A stretch of DNA of 64,000 bases from Castanea sativa (Eukaryota > Streptophyta > Magnoliopsida > Fagales > Fagaceae), in the NCBI RefSeq assembly GCF_040712315.1, contig NC_134013.1, positions 39,044,501-39,108,500 of the forward strand. The letters run 5' to 3'. The translations under genes and the position numbers were made by a program. The notes beneath the pieces were generated by a model, which ran no database searches, was not told where the DNA came from, and was given only the letters and a program-made list of their open reading frames with translations. This document shows positions 55,839 through 64,000 of this stretch, one piece after another (within the stretch, counting starts at the first letter, position 1; the number at the start of each line of letters is the position of its first letter).

Positions 55839-57330
55839 TGTAGACACCGCATTTTGTACCCGTTAATAAAGTTTAGTTCTCAGTTCTAATGATGAGCATG
55901 ACATGTCTACAAAAGGTAATCGAAGTTATTTTGATAGTATGGAAGTAATCACAACTTAGAAGTGCTTAAATAGCTTTGAAAACAATGCTGAAAAATGACC
56001 TATGCTCACTCTTTTGACCATAACTTTTGATCCATAAAGAAAGTTTGAGTGAAGTTTGTTTTGTTGGAAATTAAACATCCTGGGCTTCAATTTGAACTTA
56101 AATTTTGCTAATTTGGACTTATATTGAGTGCATTATGACTGTTTGAAGTCGAGCCAATCTAGCAGTCAACCTTAGGGTTTCTAGGGTCGCATGCACACGC
56201 ATGAAACATGCCTATGTATGCATGAACATACCTGCGTACGCAGGCCAGTTTCAAGAAGCCCAGAACATCATTTTTTAGGGCCCAAAGCCTCCCTCTTTGA
56301 TGGGCCCCGGCCTCTAGAACCTTTGGAACATCCTAATCCCTCTAAATGAGTCTGAAAACCCTAATTTAAACATATAAATACAACCTTATGCCTCCAAACT
56401 CAAACCTTAGTGAGAGAGAGTGTATTTTTCACCTAAACTCTTCCAAAACTCTTTTCTAACTTTGAACTTTCTGCACAGACATCATTGAGCACGTTTTTGG
56501 CTTTTTAAAACCATTCTCTATTACTCATTAGGGCAGAAACTATATTCTAATCTCTTTCAAAACCTTTTTCAAACAATCTTTTCAAGAACATTTTTTTATT
56601 TTTGAGTTGTGATTACTAATGGACTATTGATCTATTGATTCCCTTAATTATCATTCGATCTTATTGTGTAGGCACTAAGGGGCCGGTTAAAATATCAACC
56701 AAGTTGTATTTCATAAGTAAGGCGAGTCTCTCTTCATGGCTTTTCCTTGATTAGGGTTTTTATAACTTTGTGCTCTTGTTGTTCTTAATTGATTTATATG
56801 TTATATATTCTGAGAAATATGTTTTGCTTTGTTTAATTTTGTTTTGTTGTGTTTCATCATATTCTGAATGGAGAGTTGAATGATTGAATATATTGATGAA
56901 CATGTTTTGATGTGTTAAGGTTGTTCTTGTTTGTTGTTAGATCCAATGCATGTTTAGGAATAGATTTTGTTTTGTTTATCTTGGATATCTGTGTTGTTAG
57001 TTTAGGTTGTTTATATTTATGTTAGAAGCATGTTAGGTTATTAGGTTCTTTAGTTTTTGTCTCTGCTTTGTTTTCTGTATTTTAGTTTCTAGGTTAGGGC
57101 TTGAGGCGTGTATGCGAATGCATGCAGAAGCATGTGTGCACATACTTGAAGTATGCGTACGCATACAACTAACCCGTGTATGCAGGCTTATGTACATGGA
57201 CGCATACTCGTGCCAAAAAATCCTAATCCAAGTTTTCTACATCTGTTTCTTTATTTCTTTTATATAATATGCTTCTGTTTTGAACCTTCTTTATGTTTTT
57301 GAGTCTCTGTTTCTCTGTTTGATTTCCGTC
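55839..57330 (+). repeat. LTR, plus orientation, cut by another LTR
   Basis: Starts TGTAGACACCGCATTTTGTA. Contains 'CCTGCGTACGCAGGCC' (about 56231), TATA-like 'ACATATAAATACAACC' (about 56367), a leader, and 'AAGTATGCGTACGCATACAA' (about 57150). It is homologous to the minus LTR at 52864-54391, which continues past the point where this one is interrupted at 57330 by the next LTR. Confidence 0.65.
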
Positions 57331-59631
57331 TGTAGACACTCAATTTTTCATCCATAATTTAATCTTGAAAGATGACTAGAATGACCATTTATATACCCAA
57401 AATTTAGATTTGTATTACATGCATTAATTTATTCATTTCATATCATAAAAATGATTTTGAGAATCTAACAGTCGCAACGGTATGTCCGATTTCCAAATCA
57501 GACCTTTGGATTAAAATATATCACATGATCAAGTTTACACGGTCTGCATGCATCTTGTTTGGGTGGAACCAACCATGCATGATTAATTTAAATTAATTTT
57601 GATTGGTTAGACAATTAAAATTAATTAAATAATTTTGTGATTATTGTTAATTAGTGTTAAAATAGACTTGCTTGCATGAAAATAAAGTGAATAATCAGAT
57701 AACAAAGAAGTTGTGGATAATCAAGCCTTTTTGGAATATTTATCTACAAGATAATTATCACTTTAAAGACCTGAATATCTGGAAAAAGTGATTAATTTTT
57801 AGAATACGGATTAAAAATGCATCTAAGTACAATTCCCGACTAAAAAATCCTAAAAAAAGGAGTCCAAATTGGACCAAAACTCAAATGCGAGTTCAGCACC
57901 CAAGAGGGCCATTTGGCACTCTTGGAGTGTTGATCGGCACTCCCCAAGTGCTGATTGACCCAAATTTTTAGGCCAGCCCAGGGACTCCTTGATTGAGATA
58001 AAACCTATCTTTTTCGACTTTTAAGAGATAAGGACGGGTTCCAATTCATATCTGATCTCATTGAAGCATCCCAACCTCTATAAATAGAGGAAACAAATCA
58101 GAATTAGGGGCTCTTCTCTTCTGACTTTTCTATTCCCCTTATATTAAAGACGTTCTGGAGGCTTTTGCTTTAGAAACTTATTTTTTGTCAGTAAAGTATT
58201 AGGCTTCAAAGAGGTGAACAAATTTCTTTGAATTCTAAAATATTCTTTCATTAGAAAAGCATGTTCATGCAAGAGATATTCTGTTTTTCTTCTTTCTTTT
58301 CTTCTTTCATTAATTTTTGTTATTGTTTGATGCATGAATATGTTTAACATGTTTTATTATCTTTTTTTCTTGATATATAATTACCTTGCTTTGCTGGAAT
58401 TTTCTTTAATATGTTCTTAGATGATTGTTAATTATAATTCTTTTTCTTAAGTTTCAAAATCTGCAAATAACTATCAAAGATTATTTATAAAATACAAAAA
58501 ATGATCTGTATTTTCAGATCTGATTTTTTAAGACTCAAAACTGATGTGTATTTTCATTAAATACAAATCTGATTTTTAAGACTCAAAAACTGATCTGTAT
58601 TTTCAAATCTGATTTTTTTTTAAAGACTCAAAACTGATCTGTATTTTCATTAAATACAAATTTGATTTTTTTAACTCAAAATTGATTTATATTTTTATTA
58701 AATACAGATCTGATTTTTTTTAACACAAAACTAAACTGTATTTTCATTAAATACAAATCTGATTTTTTTAACACAAAACTGAGCTGTATTTTCATTAAAT
58801 ACAAATCTGATTTTTTTACAAAAAATCGATCTGTATTTTCATTAAATACAGATCTAATTTTTTTTAGAAAAAGTTTTCCTTGTCACAAAATTGTAGATTT
58901 TGAAATTTAAAAGAAAGGATTTGAAAGTTAGGTTAAAGTTTTTTTTTTTTTTTTTAATATGTGATACATGCATAATAAATTTATCTCATGAATGTGAATC
59001 CTCTTCCAAATTTTTTTTTTCTAAAAACAGATTCGATTGTTCTTTTACAAACCTAAACTTATTTTTTATTACTTTTCAAAATGGATTTGATTCTTTTTAA
59101 CAAAATCTCTTCTTCTTTTTTTTTTTTTTTTTTCTTTTTACAAAATTAGATTTGATTTTTTTTTACAAACCAAGTCTTAGTTTTTTTTTTTTTAATTTTC
59201 AAAACAAATTTGATTTTCTTTTAAAAGAGGACATCTTCATAAGGCAGATTTATTTAGATTAATTTTTGTCAAGTGTTTGTCATGTGTGTTCAACATATCA
59301 TTCAACATCATGCAAAAAGGGTATATTGGTCATTAGAGTCTAGAAGACCAGACTCTGTCTGGGCGGAATGGGTGCCTGACACCTTCCCATTCCGTAACCT
59401 AGCCCCCAAACTCAGGATTTTTGGATAGCTAGATTAGTGATTTGTCTTTTAATTTTGGTTGATTGTAATTAGGACCAAAGCTTTGTATTCTTTTGTATAG
59501 ATTGTAACTAGGACCCAAAGTCTTGTAAGGTTAATTTACCAAAATTGTTTTTTTTTTTTAATTCAATCAATGACATTCGAAGTATTTTGAATATGTATTT
59601 TTTTTTCTTATTTTTTGTATAAAAAAATAAG
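57331..59631 (+). repeat. LTR (2.3 kb), plus orientation, related subfamily
   Basis: Starts TGTAGACACTCAATTTTTCA and ends before TGGCGACTCCACACC. TATA-like 'TATAAATAGAGGAAAC' at about 58080. Family marker GGTGCCTGACACCTTCCCAT at about 59371-59390, then 'GATTGTAACTAGGACCCAAAG' (about 59500). The extra length comes partly from the minisatellite at 58503-58866 and T-rich expansions after it. Confidence 0.68.
58503..58866. repeat. Minisatellite with hairpin units (about 7-8 copies)
   Basis: Units of about 40-55 bp combine GATCTGTATTTTCATTAAAT with ACAAATCTGATTTTTTTAA and ACTCAAAACT. TGTATTT-TCATT-AAATACA inside the unit is a perfect 7-bp stem with a 5-nt loop. Confidence 0.85.
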
Positions 59632-59770
59632 TGGCGACTCCACACCACTACCCCAAAAGAGAGGTGCCCTTACAAGCACCCAAATCTCTTTTTTGAGAGG
59701 GCTCAAATTTCACGGCCTCTCACACCGTCCAAGGCCAGTTTTTCAAGTTTTGGAGTTCCATTGCATTAAT
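59632..59770 (+). other. Primer-site-like motif and short internal remnant
   Basis: TGGCGACTCCACACC follows the LTR end, then 'GAGAGGTGCCCTTACAAGCA' and 'CACGGCCTCTCACACCGTCC'. It looks like the leader of the element whose 5' LTR is 57331-59631. Nothing coding remains. Confidence 0.5.
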
Positions 59771-62640
59771 GAATCCAACTAGAGAAGCTTACACCTACTA
59801 CCCTTTATTAAACCTATGATAATAAGGTAAGAGCTTGGGTTCCAAACCTTTTGATATGATCTTGAAGTCATACCATTTTTTTTTTGTAATAATTCAAATG
59901 GTTGGGCGATGGGGAATTTAAACTCTAGACGTCTTCATTGAAATAGGGCTGATTCCATGTTGAAGGCAAAGTGGTCACAAGACCACCCTGACCTAGAAAA
60001 TAAATAAAAATTATATATATATATATATTAAAAGTTTATGATTTGTCTACCCTTAAAAGAAAAATTGTGACCCCCTGAACTTTTTTAAGTCCAACAAAAT
60101 TAAACTTTGATTTCTTTAACAATATATTAGGCCCTTTAAAACAAAAAGAAAAAACCCAATAAAATTTTTATTGAACTAAAATTTGAAAGAGATGTAGCTT
60201 GCGGTATTAATAATGAGACTATCATGCAACGATTTCAAAAATATGAAAGGAAATTGTAATATTTTGTGTATATATGTGTTTTATTTTTTTTGTTGTCAAT
60301 ATATGAAGTTATTTTTTTAATAAAATTTTGAATAATTTAAGTTTTTAATGATCACCTTGGAAAAACTTATAGAGCCAACACTATATTGAAATTACTGAAA
60401 AATATCTATTAAACTACAAAGCTCTTGGCTCTTTATTTTTTTCTCTTTCTAAAAAAATTATTTTTTTCTCACCAATATTAGCTAATAATAACTTACCACT
60501 TAAAATTGATTGTGAAAGTATTGTGAAAATATTGTGATAGCATTTCCTTCTCTCTTTTTTTTCCTTTTTCTTTCCCTCTTTTTTTCTCCTCCACACACGT
60601 ACTGCATTTCCTTTTTTTTTTCTTTTTTTTTTCTTTTTTTTTTCCCACTCTTTTTTTCTCCTCCACCCACATACCCTCACTCTTTTCTTTTTCTTTTTTT
60701 TCCTTCTTTCCTCTCTTTTTCCTAGCCACTTCCTCCATACTCTAGGATGTTCCACAGAGCTCTCCTTCTTCCTTTTTTTTTTTTTTTTTTTCTCTACAAG
60801 AACTCATCCGTCCACAGAGCTACCGCAAGAAACCCTTGTGTGAGATGGCCAATTACTCATCCGTTCTCAAGAACTCATCCGTCCACAGAACTCCATTTGA
60901 AAAATTTTGCTATATTCTGATTTTTTTTGTTTTGCATTTTGAGGAATCCTAATTTGCAAGGGATTGATTTTTTTTTTCCTTAGCTGATTTGGGAATTTGT
61001 TATAGATTTTTTTGTGTTTGGATTTGGAAATTTGTTATTATTATTTTTTCCTTAGCTGATTTGGGAATTTGTTATAAATTTTTTTTTGTTTGGATTTGGA
61101 AATTTGTTATTGAGAGAGCAGAGGGCAAAGCAAAGAGATGAGAGAAATGAGGAATGACGTGAAGGGCAATTTGGTAACTTCACCTAGAGTCCAACGGTAA
61201 GATTGCTCAACGCGCATGGGCGTTTTCCAAAATGGAGCTCTGAGCTCCTTTTTCCAAAACACTGGTTTTGCACGATTGCTTCACAAACTCAAAACGCAAC
61301 TTTTTCAAAAAGTTGCATTTTATACCTTACCAAACGGACTTTGTATTTACTTTTTTCAAAACGTGCTTTTTTGGGTTGAAAAAGTGGAAACAAACAGGCA
61401 CTAAGTCGAACCACTTATTTTAAAAGTTGGACTTAATAAGGTGTTCCTAAAAATATGTCTTTAAAAAGTTTTAAAAACATAAAATTAAAACCAAATTTGT
61501 ATTCTTGATGAGTTGAGTCAATCCCCGATAAATTACCAATTTTTGGACACATTTTTTGGGAAACTCCATTGTGGACGTCATATAGGTTGGAGTTTTTTCT
61601 TTTTGCTGAATAGCATATAGGTTGGAGTTGCAGCTGCCATTGATTTGATTAGGCATCTTCTATGTCCTAGCTGCTTGTGACCAAGTTCTTTGTTTCCAGC
61701 TTTCGCCTTTAGATGCATCTTCTCTGCAATTGAACCTAGGTATGATTCTTAGATTACTCTTGGTTCAAACGTAAGCCTAGATACTTCTAATGTAAGAGGT
61801 GACTCAACATTAATTAAGTAGACATGAAAAATAAAAAGGAGGGGCAGTCGAAATCGAGAGTGCTAAAAGGAACTGTGCGTTTGGAATTTGTTATAAGCCA
61901 TCTATTTCTTTTTAAAAAAAATTATAAGCCATCTTTTAGTATTATTTTTTTTTTTTGTGGCTTTGGTAACCTATATTTGGCAGATCTAACTATTATGTTT
62001 TTGGTTAAAAAGTCAATACAATTAACTAAATGCGGGTCTCATGTTTTGATTTTTCTTAAAATGACAAGTACTTTTTGTTTATTTCAGTTTCACTCTACTT
62101 TTTTTTTTTGCTACGATACTTTTAACAAAAAAATTAATGTACTTATTTTATTTAGTTTTTATCTTTTATCAACAATATTTATAGTAAAAATATTTCAGTA
62201 AAAAACTAAATAAATTATTCACAAACAAACACTAGAACGAAGAAAGCAAAATCTATTCCTATTCGATCACCTATTTGGAGTGCAAGAATACATGTGCGAG
62301 TAAGACAAAGCTAAAAAATTTGAAAAGTGCTATGTACACCACACTTTTATTACAAACTCTAAGTAGTAAATTGTTACTGGTTTTAATTTGAACCTACCAT
62401 TTAAATTACTTTTTTTCCCACTAATAACAACTTATCACTTAAGATTTGTTGCAAAAATATTATGGTCTCAAAATGTTTTGCGAGGCTGTGGGATAATGGT
62501 TTTAGTGCTGCCACCACCACTTCCAACCCTGCTTTTCCTTGCAAAAAAAGAAAAAAGAAAGGGAAAATGAATAATAAAAAGAACTTGTTACTTAGGCGAG
62601 GCCCACTTTTAATAGGCTTAAAGCTATCCTAAGCTGTTAT
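59771..62640. other. AT- and T/C-rich intergenic DNA with a MITE end
   Basis: 60545-60790 is an almost pure T/C tract that makes the Lys/Glu-rich minus ORFs and Phe/Ser-rich plus ORF there spurious. 'CTCATCCGTCCACAGA' occurs twice (60807, 60888). 'TTAGCTGATTTGGGAATTTGTTATA' is doubled at about 60980 and 61052. 61200-61402 resembles a MITE end ('AAAACGCAACTTTTTCAAAAAGTTGC', ending 'GAAACAAACAGGCACTAAG'). No gene recognised. Confidence 0.45.
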
Positions 62641-62762
62641 CGAAACAATCATATAATCTGCAATGCGAGCCCACTCGAATTAGCGGCCCACACTCCATTA
62701 AATAATTAGCCTTTTTTCTGTGGGTTTCATTGTACGAACTCGGAACTTGGAAGCCACTGAAT
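62580..62762 (+). promoter_or_regulatory. Promoter/leader of the right-edge gene with GGCCCA motifs
   Basis: GAGGCCCACTTTT (about 62598), GCGAGCCCACTC (about 62663) and GCGGCCCACAC (about 62682) resemble site II type elements (TGGGCC/T, reverse GGCCCA) found in promoters of plant housekeeping and ribosomal genes. They lie 80-170 bp before the ATG. Confidence 0.45.
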
Positions 62763-62812
62763 ATGGAACCTGAGCCGAAACGTAGAAAACCCTACCGACC
62801 ACCGCCTCGCCG
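62763..62812 (+). CDS. First coding exon of a gene leaving the window, unidentified
   Basis: ATG at 62763 is followed by 16 codons plus two bases encoding MEPEPKRRKPYRPPPR, then a donor CG|GTAATC at 62812/62813. The codons are GC-rich compared with the AT-rich flank, and a GGCCCA promoter lies upstream. I could not find the next exon in 62813-64000: the most obvious acceptor (TTTACCATTGCAG at about 63541) would give an immediate stop in this phase. The intron probably runs past the end. The basic, proline-rich start suggests a nuclear or RNA/DNA-related protein, but that is a guess. Confidence 0.45.
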
Positions 62813-64000
62813 GTAATCCTAGTCGCCGTTAATATCTCTTATATGTGATTTTTTTTTTTCCTTTAATTTTAAATTAACTATTACCCCTTTTTTTTAATAT
62901 ATAAATAGCTCACATTTACTATTAGCAATTGTATATTGTTAATCTTATCACCAAAAAAATTGGGTGAGTGTAATCGAGATTTAAATACATTGGCATTTAT
63001 AATATATTTTTGCAAATAGTTCATGTCAAAGTAATTCTTTAATGAAAGTTATTGTAATTTTGGAACTTGTAAATGTTTTCCTAGGTAACAGTTAGACTGG
63101 GGTTTGGGATTTGGGATTTGGGATTTGATTGAAGTTTAGGGAATGGTACTGAATTGTTAAAATTTTGTCAGTTATTCATTTGTAACAAATTGTGGCCGGG
63201 CTGGGAGTTAAGGTTGTGCAGTGTGTACTTAAATTGACTGAGTCTGAGTGATATGATATATTCAATTGAAATTATCTGGGAAACTGTAGAAGTAGGGAAT
63301 TGAATAATAAGCTAAGTTTTGGACTTTTGGTATCCGAGATTGGATATGGCACTTGGGACTTGTTAGTTTGTCTGTTGGGTTTGTGACTGCACTACCTGCA
63401 GTTGAAGAGAATTGATGATGAGTATCTCTGCGCAGATGTAAATTTCTTTTCTTTTCTTTTCTTTTTCTTGGCTCAAAATTTGTCATACCAAATTGTCAAC
63501 CGATGACATGATTTGATGAAAACCTGAATTTACCATTGCAGTTGATATGAGATGCAATTGCCCAGCTGATGCATATGGAAGTGTTGTTTGCTTATTCTTA
63601 GAAAAACAAGGCACTTAGTGAGGTGCATGCTTTTCTAGTTGCTTGCTTACTTTTCTATTTCCCATCATTTCTGATCTAAATCATAGTGCTACTGCTACCT
63701 TCTTTTTGTACCTTTTTATTCTATTTAATGCACATGGACAGTATCAATTTTCAGTCTTTTTCCCTTTTTCCGCCTTTTAGCACACAGTTAATATTTTGGA
63801 AGATCTGGATCTTAATAGTCTAAGCTAACTAGTATAAGAAACGAACAATGTGTCAAATTTAGTGATCCACATTTTAAAAGTGCACTTGAAGTTCTTTTTT
63901 TTAAAAAATGCACTTGAAGTTGAGCAGCTGTGTAAGCCCATGTCATGAGCCTTGCCTATATTTGAGATTTGCTGGCACTAAGAAGTAGGTTCTCTTCACT
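62813..64000 (+). other. Probable first intron of the right-edge gene
   Basis: T-rich DNA without long ORFs. It contains a triple 'GGGATTTG' (about 63101-63128) and TTTTC repeats (about 63447-63470). Consistent with an intron or 5' region but not proved. Confidence 0.35.

Noticed and set aside
60414..60755. Lys/Glu-rich ORFs and Phe/Ser-rich ORF
   Set aside because: Translation of a pure T/C tract in several frames; low complexity only.
63541..63600. Second exon of the right-edge gene after the acceptor TTGCAG
   Set aside because: With exon 1 phase it gives an immediate TGA, so it is not a coding continuation.

Overview
This window is intergenic plant nuclear DNA. It is AT-rich, full of microsatellites and packed with plant transposable elements: Ty3/gypsy Tat-lineage, Ty1/copia, hAT, Mutator-like, MITEs and solo LTRs. 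I see no bacterial operons, phage or organelle blocks. The repeat families, in particular the solo LTR rich in 'CCTCGG' and the Tat element rich in 'GGACGAG', remind me of woody eudicots such as oak or chestnut. That placement is recollection, not a search result.

Ordinary host genes are scarce. The only complete one is an intronless MATE/DETOXIFICATION transporter on the minus strand (13367-14986, 539 aa) with a TATA box at 15212-15220. At the right edge, 62763-62812 looks like the first coding exon of a gene leaving the window, with a GT donor and several GGCCCA-type promoter motifs.

Layout. 1-5.1 kb: possible LTR end, then two old LTR fragments in opposite orientation. 5.7-10 kb: decayed hAT element with a readable but broken transposase. 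10.4-11.1 kb: solo LTR with a perfect 5-bp target duplication (TSD). 13.4-15.2 kb: MATE gene. 16.3-18.2 kb: hAT-like non-autonomous elements. 21.1-21.9 kb: second solo LTR of the same family, also with a perfect TSD. 22-26.7 kb: non-autonomous DNA transposons, including a Mutator-like element that captured the 5' end of a PPR gene between ~305-bp inverted repeats. 30.5-31.0 kb: fold-back element with a perfect 10-bp TSD. 31.3-42.8 kb: copia reverse transcriptase relic split by a 10.2-kb Tat-lineage gypsy element. 43-52 kb: mostly plain AT-rich DNA with one MITE. 52.8-59.7 kb: pile of large LTRs in both orientations with a 565-bp tandem duplication and a hairpin-forming minisatellite. 60-64 kb: low-complexity DNA, then the right-edge gene.

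The most interesting object is inside the gypsy element. Besides sense gag-protease-RT-RNase H-integrase remnants, it carries an antisense gene between integrase and the 3' LTR. Hand splicing gives four exons whose phases agree exactly (643 codons), with a TATAAATAG box upstream on the antisense strand. It is broken by three in-frame stops, each of the CAG-to-TAG type expected from deamination of methylated CHG sites.
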